DNA of 64,000 bases from Bacillus benzoevorans (GCF_014207535.1 NZ_JACHGK010000001.1:310001-374000); one strand, 5' to 3'; counted from the first letter of the stretch, positions 16,534-24,272 are shown. The notes: generated by a model not told the origin, from the letters alone. Translations and numbers: made by a program.

Positions 16534-16562
16534 TTTAATATTTGTTTTTATGAGGTGAAACA

Positions 16563-17660
16563 ATGAAGATTGTTGTAAGCGGGGGAGGAACCGGAGGCCA
16601 TATATATCCGGCACTGGCTCTGATTCGGGAAATACAAAAGGAAACTGCTGATGCTGAATTTTTATATATTGGAACAGAAAAAGGGTTGGAAAGCACGCTT
16701 GTGCCGCGGGAAAATATACCGTTCAAGCCGATACATATAACAGGCTTTAAACGTAGTATTTCCCTGGAAAATGTTAAAACGATTCTTCGCTTTCTTAAAG
16801 GAGTAAAACAAAGTAAACAAATGCTGCGGGAGTTTCAAGCTGATGTTGTGATTGGAACTGGTGGATATGTATGCGGACCGGTTGTTTATGCGGCAGCAAA
16901 ACTGGGAATCCCTACGATCATCCATGAACAAAACAGTGTGCCGGGTTTAACGAATAAATTTTTAAGCCGGTATGTTAACCGGATTGCGCTGTGCTTCACT
17001 GAAGCAAAATCGTTCTTTCCTGAAGATAAAGTGGTGCTGACAGGGAACCCGCGTGCTTCTGAGGTGTTAAATCAAGATGGGATTAAGGGCAGGCTTTCTG
17101 TTGGCTTAAACCTGACGGATCCGATGGTGCTGATTGTCGGCGGCAGCCGCGGAGCGCGTCCGATAAATGATGCGGTCCTGCAGTCATTGGGAAAACTAAG
17201 AGAAAGACCTTATCAAGTGCTTTATGTTACGGGTGAGGTGCATTATGATAAGGTAAAAAAGGAAGTGGAACAGATTGGCAGCCCGACGAATGTTGTGATA
17301 AAACCATTTGTTCATAATATGCCGCAAGTGTTGGCAGGAACGGACCTGACTGTTGCACGGGCGGGGGCAACAACTTTAGCGGAATTAACCTCATTAGGGA
17401 TTCCGAGTATCTTAATTCCAAGCCCTTATGTCACAAATAATCATCAAGAGAAGAATGCCAGATCTTTAAGTGATCATGGTGCCGCAGAACTGCTGCTGGA
17501 AAAAGATTTAACCGGTGAATCACTACTGGAATCCATCGATCGGATCCTATTAAATAATACTAAGCTTAAAGAGATGAAATCGGCTGCCAAAGAACTGGGG
17601 ATTCCGGATTCAGCGAAAAGGTTGTACCAATTAATGCTGGAACTTACCTCGGTGAAATGA
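16563..17660 (+). CDS. murG: UDP-GlcNAc:lipid I N-acetylglucosaminyltransferase MurG
   Basis: MurG converts lipid I to lipid II at the inner face of the membrane. The 365-residue GT-B fold shows the glycine-rich loops 'GGGTGGHIYPALALI' (8-22) and 'VGGSRGARPIND', plus 'GTGGYVCGPVVYAA', the 'IHEQNSVPGLTNK' segment and the UDP-GlcNAc site 'ARAGATTLAELTSLGIPSILIP'. The ATG follows GAGGTGAAACA. It is separated from spoVE by a terminator and carries its own promoter candidates. Confidence 0.97.
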   Translation: MKIVVSGGGTGGHIYPALALIREIQKETADAEFLYIGTEKGLESTLVPRENIPFKPIHITGFKRSISLENVKTILRFLKGVKQSKQMLREFQADVVIGTGGYVCGPVVYAAAKLGIPTIIHEQNSVPGLTNKFLSRYVNRIALCFTEAKSFFPEDKVVLTGNPRASEVLNQDGIKGRLSVGLNLTDPMVLIVGGSRGARPINDAVLQSLGKLRERPYQVLYVTGEVHYDKVKKEVEQIGSPTNVVIKPFVHNMPQVLAGTDLTVARAGATTLAELTSLGIPSILIPSPYVTNNHQEKNARSLSDHGAAELLLEKDLTGESLLESIDRILLNNTKLKEMKSAAKELGIPDSAKRLYQLMLELTSVK

Positions 17661-17767
17661 TAGTCGCCTATTTAATATCTTTTGCATATACTATTGGAAC
17701 TAAGTTGCCGCTTACTTGCCGTTTGTCAAGCTTTAGTGTCCACTGACAATTGTTTTAGGAGGATACA

Positions 17768-18676
17768 ATGAAGAATTTTTTAACTGAACTAAAAAGTATG
17801 AATGTTGGGTTAATCAAAGAAAATGAACCGTTATCGAGTCATACAACGATAAAAATCGGAGGTCCGGCTGATCTATTTATCGAGCCGTCATCCATTGAAA
17901 ATTTAGAGAAAACAATGGAATTGGTTCGGAAATATAAGCTGAATTGGAGAGTCATCGGCCGAGGATCGAATTTACTTGTTTCGGATAAGGGAATTGAGGG
18001 AGTGGTCATCAAGCTGGGGGAAAAGTTGAACCAGTTAGAAATCGCTGACACAAGAATAAAGGTTGGTGCAGGATATTCCCTCATCAGTCTTGCCCTTGCT
18101 TCAGGAAAAAGGGGATTATCAGGACTTGAATTTGCCAGCGGAATCCCTGGTTCAGTCGGAGGTGCCGTGTATATGAATGCAGGGGCACACGGTTCGGATA
18201 TTTCTAAGATTCTGACGGAGGCACATATTCTATTTGCGGACGGAACACTGTCATGGCTGAACAATGAAGAAATGGAATTTTCTTACCGTACTTCCGTCCT
18301 GCAAAAAAAACGTCCCGGAATTGTTGTCGAAGCAAAGTTTCAGTTGACGGCAGGAAACAAGGAAGAAATTATCGCTGTGATGCAAAAAAATAAAGATTAT
18401 CGCAAAGAAACACAGCCTTGGAATTTTCCTTGTGCCGGAAGTATTTTCCGCAATCCTCTTCCTTATTACGCGGGAAAATTAGTGCAGGATTCGGGTTTGA
18501 AAGGTTACCGGATCGGCGGCGCACAAATTTCAGATATGCATGGTAATTTTATCGTAAATGCCGGGAATGCAAAGGCTGAAGATGTGCTCCAAATAATTGA
18601 ATATGTCCAGACAACGATATTTGATAAGTATCATGTGAAAATGGAAACTGAGGTAGAAATAATAGGTAGAAAATGA
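17768..18676 (+). CDS. murB: UDP-N-acetylenolpyruvoylglucosamine reductase MurB
   Basis: MurB is the FAD- and NADPH-dependent reductase that completes UDP-MurNAc. The 302 residues include the FAD-binding 'TTIKIGGPADLFIEP' and 'VIGRGSNLLVSDKG' (about 60-73), 'GLEFASGIPGSVGGAVYMNAGAHG', and the C-terminal 'PCAGSIFRNP' serine proton-donor motif with 'GGAQISDMHGNFIVN'. It starts at ATG 17768 with AGGAGGATACA. This is the last precursor gene before the divIB group. Confidence 0.96.
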   Translation: MKNFLTELKSMNVGLIKENEPLSSHTTIKIGGPADLFIEPSSIENLEKTMELVRKYKLNWRVIGRGSNLLVSDKGIEGVVIKLGEKLNQLEIADTRIKVGAGYSLISLALASGKRGLSGLEFASGIPGSVGGAVYMNAGAHGSDISKILTEAHILFADGTLSWLNNEEMEFSYRTSVLQKKRPGIVVEAKFQLTAGNKEEIIAVMQKNKDYRKETQPWNFPCAGSIFRNPLPYYAGKLVQDSGLKGYRIGGAQISDMHGNFIVNAGNAKAEDVLQIIEYVQTTIFDKYHVKMETEVEIIGRK

Positions 18677-18709
18677 CAGTAAACGAAAAGTCCAATTTGC
18701 CATTTATTG

Positions 18710-18718
18710 TGTTATAAT
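18710..18718 (+). promoter_or_regulatory. Extended -10 promoter in the murB-divIB gap
   Basis: TGTTATAAT is a perfect extended -10, about 35 bp after the murB stop. A transcript would begin near 18725 and run through two hairpins before reaching divIB. Confidence 0.5.
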
Positions 18719-18753
18719 TCTTTATGATATCAATAGCGAATTAAATCCATGAT

Positions 18754-18784
18754 AACGGCATGAATAATCGTGCCGTTGTTTTAG
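18754..18784 (+). terminator. Terminator or attenuator hairpin between murB and divIB
   Basis: A perfect 7-bp stem AACGGCA/TGCCGTT (18754-18760 with 18771-18777) with a 10-base loop is followed by GTTTTAG and more T-rich sequence. It lies about 30 bp after the expected start of the transcript from the promoter at 18710, an attenuator-like arrangement. Confidence 0.6.
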
Positions 18785-18811
18785 CTTTATTTTTCAGTGG
18801 AAATATGGATT

Positions 18812-18850
18812 CATGATGGACAGGTATGGAGTTATACTCTGTTCATCATG
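18812..18850 (+). other. Long hairpin in the divIB leader
   Basis: CATGATGGACAG (18812-18823) pairs at all 12 positions with CTGTTCATCATG (18839-18850; one G-U), and the stem continues as GTAT/ATAC (18824-18827 with 18834-18837) after a one-base bulge, closing on GGAGTT. It ends 28 bases before the divIB start and has no U-tract, so it looks like a regulatory or stabilising mRNA structure, not a terminator. Confidence 0.7.
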
Positions 18851-18878
18851 TTGGATTACTTAATGTGGGGTGATTGGG

Positions 18879-19676
18879 ATGGAAAATGGAAAAATCGTCT
18901 CCATCGAAGACCGAATTCCAAAGTTAAAGCTGCAGCGCAAAAAAAAGGCGAACCGCAGACTAATTATGCTTTTACTGCTATTCTTTTTGCTGATAGCTTT
19001 TATCATCTATTTCCAGTCACCATTAAGCCAGGTAAGGGCCATTAAAATTTTTGGAAATAGAGCTTATTCAGTAAAAGAAATAACAGAAATTGCCGATATT
19101 ACAGATGATACAAATCTATGGAAGGTAAAGGGGAAAAATATTGAAGGGAAGTTAAATGAACTGCCGGAAATTAGAGGGGCAGATGTGAGAATCCAGTGGC
19201 CTAATACGGTGTCGATTGAGATAAAAGAATATAAAAGGATTGCCTATATTTCGAAGGGGAAAGAATTCCTTCCGGTTCTAGAAAATGGTGAAGTGCTTGA
19301 AAAGAAAAAAACAGCTAATCTTCCTTTGAATGCACCTGTACTTTATAGTTTTTCCGAAGGGGAACCATTAAAAGAGATGATAGAAAACTTGGAAAAACTT
19401 CCCCCAGAAGTTTTAAATTCTATATCCGAGATTCACTACACTCCTAAAAAAACGGATGCCTATCATATTTCCCTCTTTATGAATGATGGCAACGAAGTAA
19501 GTGCGATCATCACAACTTTTGCCGAGAAAATGTCTCATTATCCTTCAATTTTAAGTCAATTGAAACCTGAGCAAAAGGGAACGATTGATCTGGAGGTTGG
19601 GTCATACTTTAAAGCTTATGAACAATCAGAAGGAGCTGAACCGAGTGAATCCGAGGAAGATCGTAAGGAAGAATAG
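18879..19676 (+). CDS. divIB: Cell division protein DivIB (FtsQ family)
   Basis: DivIB is a bitopic septal protein acting with DivIC and FtsL. The 265 residues have a basic cytoplasmic tail ('RIPKLKLQRKKKANRRL'), one membrane segment (about 29-48), a POTRA domain beginning 'VRAIKIFGNRAYSVKEI' (about 54-120) and a beta domain ending in an acidic tail. I choose ATG 18879 (MENGKIVSIED, as in B. subtilis); GGGGTGAT upstream fits it, whereas the frame start at GTG 18870 lies within that site. The 200-bp leader holds a promoter and two hairpins. The end overlaps ylxW by 32 bp. Confidence 0.92.
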   Translation: MENGKIVSIEDRIPKLKLQRKKKANRRLIMLLLLFFLLIAFIIYFQSPLSQVRAIKIFGNRAYSVKEITEIADITDDTNLWKVKGKNIEGKLNELPEIRGADVRIQWPNTVSIEIKEYKRIAYISKGKEFLPVLENGEVLEKKKTANLPLNAPVLYSFSEGEPLKEMIENLEKLPPEVLNSISEIHYTPKKTDAYHISLFMNDGNEVSAIITTFAEKMSHYPSILSQLKPEQKGTIDLEVGSYFKAYEQSEGAEPSESEEDRKEE

Positions 19677-20352
19677 GGTTATCATTACGATCGTTTGTCT
19701 TGTTTTTGGATTTATGGTCTCCTTTTCTTACCATCTAACCAATAGTCAAAAGAAAAAATCAAATATTACCAGCGTCCAGTTTACACGTGACATGGCGCTG
19801 CGGGATGAATTGATTGAACAAGAAGAAAAAAATCGTAAACTGCAACAAGAACTTGGGAAAAAGCAACAGCAAGTTTTAAAAATTGAAAAGCAATTATCAA
19901 ATGAAGCGGAATCCTTTTATCATTTGGCAGAAGATGCAGAAAAATACCGGATGTACCTGGGAAAAGTAAAGGTAAAAGGGCAAGGTGTGCAGGTAACATT
20001 GGCTGATGCTGATTACAAGCCAAGTGAAAACACTGTAAATAATTATATTGTCCATGAACATCATGTGTTCAAAGTAATTAATGAATTGTATATTTCCGGA
20101 GCAAGTGCTGTGGCCATTAACGGGCAGCGGCTAACACGGAAGTCATATATATTATGCAATGGTCCTGTCATTGAAGTGGATGGCTACCAGCATCCTGCAC
20201 CATTTGTCATTACGGCAATAGGAGATCCTGACACTATGGCCGAAGCCTTGAATATCAAGGACGGTGTAAAGGATCTTTTAGTGAATGAAAATGTTCAATT
20301 TACACTTGAAAAAAGGGACCATCTTTTGATGAATGCCATATATGGAAGTTAA
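19645..20352 (+). CDS. ylxW: DUF881 family membrane protein YlxW
   Basis: The 235-residue protein has an N-terminal membrane anchor ('VIITIVCLVFGFMVSFSY', about 12-30), a coiled coil rich in Glu/Lys/Gln (about 48-95) and a C-terminal DUF881 domain (about 105-235; 'GASAVAINGQRLT', 'APFVITAIGDPDTM'). It starts at GTG 19645 with AAGGAG at 9-bp spacing, inside the divIB end. A DUF881 pair between divIB and sbp is typical of Bacillus; the biochemical role is not established, though the location suggests a link to division. It is a paralogue of the next gene. Confidence 0.85.
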   Translation: MNPRKIVRKNRVIITIVCLVFGFMVSFSYHLTNSQKKKSNITSVQFTRDMALRDELIEQEEKNRKLQQELGKKQQQVLKIEKQLSNEAESFYHLAEDAEKYRMYLGKVKVKGQGVQVTLADADYKPSENTVNNYIVHEHHVFKVINELYISGASAVAINGQRLTRKSYILCNGPVIEVDGYQHPAPFVITAIGDPDTMAEALNIKDGVKDLLVNENVQFTLEKRDHLLMNAIYGS

Positions 20353-20380
20353 TTGAGGAGAAGAGGCAGGAGGATTATAC

Positions 20381-21103
20381 ATAAAAGACAAAAAATTTAT
20401 CAGTATGACGCTTATTACTCTTATCATAGGCATGATGATTGCTGTTCAGTTTCAAACAGTCCAGGAGCCGATTGTGCGGGATACTCGTGATACACAACAG
20501 CTTAGGGACGATTTATTGAAGGAAAAAGAGCTCCAGTTAAGTCTTATTCGTGAAATTCAATCGAATGAGGAAAAGTTAGGGAAATATGAAACAGAGATGG
20601 CTCAAAGTAAAGAAAAGATTTTAAGGGATACCTTAAATGAGTTAAAGTCGGATGCTGGATTGACAGAAACGTCAGGACCGGGAATTGTGATTGCCATTGA
20701 ACCGCTGAAAGAAGAATTGCTGCTGGGAAAACCAGTTAAGTCTATCTCACCAGATTTATTACAATTGCTGGTCAATGAATTAAATCAATATGGGGCTGAG
20801 AATATTTCCATTCAGGGACAGCGTATGATTAATTCAACCGTTATCCGGGATATAAATGGAGAAACAAAAGTAGACGGTTATGCGCTGAATCAATTTCCGA
20901 TTTTGATAAATATAACTGTTGAGACGATTGAATCTGCCAAACGGCTGTATAATCAGATGCAGGTATCTAAATCTGCGGACGAGTTTTTTATTGATAATCT
21001 TCGGTTATCCGTCTCAGAGCCACAGGCAAAAGTTGTGGTACCGGCCTATCAGGATACAATAAGGATTCAAAAACTAGAGCTTGCGGAATCTAAAGGAGGA
21101 TAA
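20381..21103 (+). CDS. ylxX: DUF881 family membrane protein YlxX, apparent AUA start
   Basis: This paralogue of YlxW has one membrane helix near its N-terminus, a coiled coil and a DUF881 domain ('DLLQLLVNELNQYGAENISIQGQRM', 'FPILINITVETIESAKRLYNQM'). A perfect AGGAGG (20368-20373) sits 7 bases before an ATA codon at 20381, giving (M)KDKKFISMTLITLIIG, a basic cap followed by the membrane helix as in B. subtilis YlxX. The upstream stop in frame is at 20354 and there is no ATG, GTG or TTG before ATG 20405, which lacks any ribosome binding site and would remove the basic cap. So AUA initiation is the better reading (240 residues), barring a sequencing error. Function unknown. Confidence 0.8.
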   Translation: MKDKKFISMTLITLIIGMMIAVQFQTVQEPIVRDTRDTQQLRDDLLKEKELQLSLIREIQSNEEKLGKYETEMAQSKEKILRDTLNELKSDAGLTETSGPGIVIAIEPLKEELLLGKPVKSISPDLLQLLVNELNQYGAENISIQGQRMINSTVIRDINGETKVDGYALNQFPILINITVETIESAKRLYNQMQVSKSADEFFIDNLRLSVSEPQAKVVVPAYQDTIRIQKLELAESKGG

Positions 21104-21105
21104 AT

Positions 21106-21459
21106 ATGTGGCTTCCTATACTCGGGTTACTTATTGGTTTGATTATCGGCTTTCTGACCGATATTAAAATTCCTGTTGAATACTCGAATTATTTATCTAT
21201 TGCGGTACTGGCCGCACTTGATACATTGATTGGAGGGATCAGGGCATATCTGCAGGATATTTATGATGAAAAGGTATTTGTTTCAGGTTTCTTCTTTAAT
21301 ATAATCTTGGCTGCAAGTTTAGCTTTTCTAGGTGTACATCTTGGTGTAGACTTGTATTTAGCGGCAGTTTTTGCCTTTGGCGTAAGGCTATTTCAAAATA
21401 TAGCTGTTATCCGGAGAATTTTATTAAGCAAAATGTCTATGAAGAAAGAAAAAATGTAA
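21106..21459 (+). CDS. sbp: Small basic protein Sbp (DUF1290 family)
   Basis: The 117-residue protein has about four hydrophobic segments starting at the N-terminus ('LPILGLLIGLIIGFLT') and the conserved 'IAVLAALDTLIGGIRAYLQDIYDEKVFVSGFFFNI' core of the DUF1290 family, with a basic C-terminus (MSMKKEKM). It starts 3 bp after ylxX with AAAGGAGGATAAAT upstream. It is conserved just before ftsA in Bacillus, but no biochemical function is established to my knowledge. Confidence 0.88.
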   Translation: MWLPILGLLIGLIIGFLTDIKIPVEYSNYLSIAVLAALDTLIGGIRAYLQDIYDEKVFVSGFFFNIILAASLAFLGVHLGVDLYLAAVFAFGVRLFQNIAVIRRILLSKMSMKKEKM

Positions 21460-21475
21460 AAAATTATATTTTTAT

Positions 21476-21505
21476 AAAGGGAAATAATTTAGGTTTGCCG
21501 AATAT
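21476..21505 (+). promoter_or_regulatory. Candidate sigma-H promoter for ftsAZ
   Basis: The -35 region AAAGGGAAA (21476-21484) and -10 region GCCGAATAT (21497-21505) are 12 bp apart. Against RNAGGAWWW-N11/12-RNNGAATWW there is one mismatch. B. subtilis ftsAZ has a sigma-H promoter (P2) at this location that raises FtsZ at the onset of sporulation. Confidence 0.6.
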
Positions 21506-21533
21506 TTCTAAGATATAAGTAATATATAATCAT

Positions 21534-21548
21534 CTGTAACGCTTACAG
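21534..21548. promoter_or_regulatory. Operator-like palindrome upstream of ftsA
   Basis: CTGTAA-CGC-TTACAG is a perfect hyphenated palindrome 90 bp before ftsA and just downstream of a TATAAT (21525-21530). It resembles a catabolite-responsive element but is one base short of the 14-bp cre spacing, so the binding factor is unknown. Confidence 0.4.
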
Positions 21549-21638
21549 CATCATAGCTTATTTAAAATGTCATGAAACAAAAGTCTGCTGTAAGGATATT
21601 TTTAATAAAACAGTAATTGTAAAGGGAGGTGCCATAGA

Positions 21639-22922
21639 ATGAACAGCAATGAAATATATGTGAGCCTTGACATCGGTACATCCAGTGTGAAAGTTATCAT
21701 AGGTGAAATGGTCAACGACTCATTAAATATTATCGGAGTAGGAAATGTACCATCTCAAGGATTACGTAAAGGTTCGATAGTCGACATAGATGAGACCGTT
21801 CATTCTATTCGGAGGGCAATTGAACAAGCTGAAAGAATGATTGGCATGGATATCAGGACTGTAATTGTAGGAATTACAGGTAACCATTGTTTGCTTCAGC
21901 CATCGCATGGTGTAGTTGCCGTATCGAGTGAAAATAGAGAAATCACCGATGAGGATGTTGCTAGAGTGATTGATGCAGCGCAAGTAGTCTCCGTACCCCC
22001 GGAAAGAGAGATTATTGATGTGATTCCAAAGCAATTTATTGTGGATGGACTTGATGAGATCAATGATCCTCGCGGTATGATCGGCGTTAGACTTGAAATG
22101 GAAGGAACCATCATAACTGGATCGAAAACCATTCTACATAATATTTTACGCTGTGTGGAAAGAGCAGGATTGGAAATATCAGACATAACGCTGCAGCCGC
22201 TTGCTGCTGGAGCATTTGCTTTGTCCAAGGATGAAAAAAATCTTGGCGTGGCACTCATTGATATTGGCGGAGGTTCTACAACAATTGCCTTATTTGAGCA
22301 AGGAGGGCTCCAGGCTACAATTGTTCTTCCTATCGGCGGAGATCATATCACAAAGGATATTTCGATTGGACTCAGAACATCATCAGAGGATGCAGAAAGA
22401 GTGAAAAACAAATATGGACATGCGTTTTATGACCATGCTTCTGAAGACGTTGTTTTTAGTGTTCCGATCATTGGAAGTGATCAGCACCAGCAGTTCAACC
22501 AATTAGAACTAAGCGATATTATCGAAGCCAGAGCAGAAGAGATCTTTGAGTTAGTGCAAAAAGAACTCAAGTCAATGGGAATCACTGATTTACCAGGCGG
22601 TTATGTACTGACAGGCGGTGTAGCGAATACACCAGGCATTTTAGAACTTGCCCAGGCAGTATTTCAGAATCGTGTTCGTGTCGCTATTCCTGATTATATC
22701 GGCGTGAGGGAACCACAATATACGACAGCTGTCGGATTAATAAAATTTGCTTATAAAAATGCGAAAATTCAAGGAAGACAAATGGGAACGCCAATAGTCT
22801 CCCATGAAGCTAAAGATAAACGACCATCAAAACCAGCTCAAGTAAAAGCTAAGCCTGAAAAACCTCAAGAGGAAAAAGTTTCATCAAAGGTAAAAAAGTT
22901 TTTTGGCTTGTTTTTTGAGTAA
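21639..22922 (+). CDS. ftsA: Cell division protein FtsA
   Basis: FtsA is the actin-like membrane tether for FtsZ. The 427 residues contain the actin-fold ATP motifs: phosphate-1 'SLDIGTSSVKVIIGE' (about 9-23), 'LIDIGGGSTTIALFEQGG' and the adenosine motif 'GYVLTGGVANTPGI'. A lysine/proline-rich linker leads to the C-terminal amphipathic helix 'SSKVKKFFGLFFE' (415-427) that binds the membrane. The start has AAGGGAGGTG. The upstream gap contains a sigma-H-like promoter and a palindrome. Confidence 0.97.
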   Translation: MNSNEIYVSLDIGTSSVKVIIGEMVNDSLNIIGVGNVPSQGLRKGSIVDIDETVHSIRRAIEQAERMIGMDIRTVIVGITGNHCLLQPSHGVVAVSSENREITDEDVARVIDAAQVVSVPPEREIIDVIPKQFIVDGLDEINDPRGMIGVRLEMEGTIITGSKTILHNILRCVERAGLEISDITLQPLAAGAFALSKDEKNLGVALIDIGGGSTTIALFEQGGLQATIVLPIGGDHITKDISIGLRTSSEDAERVKNKYGHAFYDHASEDVVFSVPIIGSDQHQQFNQLELSDIIEARAEEIFELVQKELKSMGITDLPGGYVLTGGVANTPGILELAQAVFQNRVRVAIPDYIGVREPQYTTAVGLIKFAYKNAKIQGRQMGTPIVSHEAKDKRPSKPAQVKAKPEKPQEEKVSSKVKKFFGLFFE

Positions 22923-22938
22923 CGTGTAAAAAATATAC

Positions 22939-22947
22939 TGATATAAT
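22939..22947 (+). promoter_or_regulatory. Candidate extended -10 promoter for ftsZ
   Basis: TGATATAAT is a perfect extended -10, 17 bp after the ftsA stop. The expected start point (near 22954) is only a few bases before the structured repeat at 22960-23048, so this promoter would make an mRNA whose 5' end is that element. Confidence 0.5.
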
Positions 22948-22959
22948 GTGGCAGCGATA

Positions 22960-23048
22960 GCCTCCGGCGGAGACTTGCGATTTTTTAAGGAAAAATACCT
23001 GAGCGAGCACGCGAGTATGGGCGCAAATTTTGCCGAGGCGAATTTGAT
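22960..23048 (+). repeat. Structured repeat element, copy 1 (ftsZ leader)
   Basis: This 89-bp segment aligns with 54249-54335 in front of remA at about four positions in five, with identical blocks GCCTCCGGCGGA at the left, AGTATGGGCGCAAATT in the middle and GGCGAATTTGAT at the right. It is clearly richer in GC than its surroundings. It can fold as CGC-GAGTATGG-GCG (23010-23023) followed directly by CAAATTTTGC-CGAG-GCGAATTTG (23024-23046; one bulge and one G-U). It ends 44 bp before the ftsZ start. I do not recognise the family. Confidence 0.8.
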
Positions 23049-23092
23049 TATGTAATGCTAACAGGAATATCGACGAATTAGGAGGATTTGTC

Positions 23093-24232
23093 ATGCTGGA
23101 ATTCGAAACAAGTGTGGAGTCATTAGCGACGATAAAAGTAATAGGTGTTGGCGGCGGCGGGAATAACGCTGTCAATCGTATGATAGAGCACGGTGTACAG
23201 GGAGTTGAATTTATTGCTGTTAATACAGATGCGCAAGCATTAAATCTCTCCAAGGCCGAAGTGAAAATGCAAATTGGTGCAAAGTTAACACGGGGGCTGG
23301 GTGCCGGAGCTAATCCTGAAGTTGGAAAGAAGGCTGCAGAGGAAAGTAAAGAAGCAGTTGAAGAAGCATTAAAAGGTGCAGATATGGTCTTTGTAACGGC
23401 TGGTATGGGCGGTGGAACGGGTACAGGCGCTGCTCCGGTTATTGCGCAAATCGCAAGGGATTTAGGGGCCTTAACAGTTGGTGTTGTAACTAGACCATTT
23501 ACTTTTGAAGGCCGGAAACGTGCCACTCAGGCTGCAGGCGGAATTGCAGCGATGAAGGAATCAGTCGATACGTTGATTGTCATCCCGAATGACCGCCTAT
23601 TGGAAATTGTTGACAAGAGTACACCGATGTTGGAGGCGTTTAGGGAAGCGGATAATGTTCTTCGCCAAGGTGTACAGGGGATTTCTGACTTAATTGCCGT
23701 TCCGGGATTAATTAATTTGGACTTTGCCGATGTTAAAACGATTATGTCCAATAAAGGTTCAGCCTTAATGGGGATCGGTATTGCCAATGGAGAAAATCGT
23801 GCTACTGAAGCAGCAAAGAAGGCTATTTCATCCCCATTACTGGAAACTTCTATTGATGGAGCACAGGGTGTATTGTTAAATATTACGGGCGGCTCAAACT
23901 TAAGTCTTTATGAGGTACAGGAAGCGGCTGATATTGTCGCAAGTGCCTCAGACCAGGATGTTAATATGATCTTTGGATCTGTCATTAATGAAAATTTAAA
24001 AGATGAAATTGTTGTAACAGTCATTGCAACCGGGTTTAATGAAGAAATTGCCCAGCCGAAACCGTTAAGACCTGCTTTCGGACAAGCGCAAAAATCCGTA
24101 CCATCATCTGTGAAACGGGAGCCGAAAAAAGAAGAACCGCAGATTGAACAGCCAAGAACGATTACCCCGCAGCATGGCGAAGATACACTTGATATTCCAA
24201 CGTTTTTAAGAAATAGAAATAGAAGAAGATAA
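23093..24232 (+). CDS. ftsZ: Cell division GTPase FtsZ
   Basis: FtsZ is the tubulin homologue that forms the division ring. The 379 residues contain the N-terminal GTP-binding loops 'VIGVGGGGNNAVNRM' (16-30) and the tubulin signature GGGTGTG (106-112), the synergy motif 'NLDFADVKTIM' (T7 loop), a variable linker and the conserved C-terminal peptide 'LDIPTFLRNRNRRR' that binds FtsA, SepF and EzrA. The ATG follows TTAGGAGGATTTGTC. Its leader holds a GC-rich structured repeat shared only with remA in this window. A strong terminator follows. Confidence 0.98.
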   Translation: MLEFETSVESLATIKVIGVGGGGNNAVNRMIEHGVQGVEFIAVNTDAQALNLSKAEVKMQIGAKLTRGLGAGANPEVGKKAAEESKEAVEEALKGADMVFVTAGMGGGTGTGAAPVIAQIARDLGALTVGVVTRPFTFEGRKRATQAAGGIAAMKESVDTLIVIPNDRLLEIVDKSTPMLEAFREADNVLRQGVQGISDLIAVPGLINLDFADVKTIMSNKGSALMGIGIANGENRATEAAKKAISSPLLETSIDGAQGVLLNITGGSNLSLYEVQEAADIVASASDQDVNMIFGSVINENLKDEIVVTVIATGFNEEIAQPKPLRPAFGQAQKSVPSSVKREPKKEEPQIEQPRTITPQHGEDTLDIPTFLRNRNRRR

Positions 24233-24237
24233 TTTTA

Positions 24238-24272
24238 AAAAAAGCTTGCAATGATGCAAGCTTTTTTTTTTT
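24238..24272 (+). terminator. Strong intrinsic terminator after ftsZ
   Basis: A perfect 10-bp stem AAAGCTTGCA/TGCAAGCTTT (24241-24250 with 24255-24264) with ATGA loop, followed by a run of T. It ends the dcw transcript. The remaining gap to 24532 holds the spoIIG promoter candidates and nothing else I can define. Confidence 0.95.

Noticed and set aside
21534..21548. Catabolite-responsive element (cre) for CcpA
   Set aside because: The palindrome CTGTAACGCTTACAG has an odd-numbered centre, one base short of the 14-bp cre pattern; kept as an unassigned palindrome.
22849..23526. 225-residue minus-strand frame over the ftsA end, the repeat element and ftsZ start
   Set aside because: It is antisense to highly conserved ftsZ coding sequence, shows a shadow-type composition (Pro/Ala/Ser-rich), and has no ribosome binding site.
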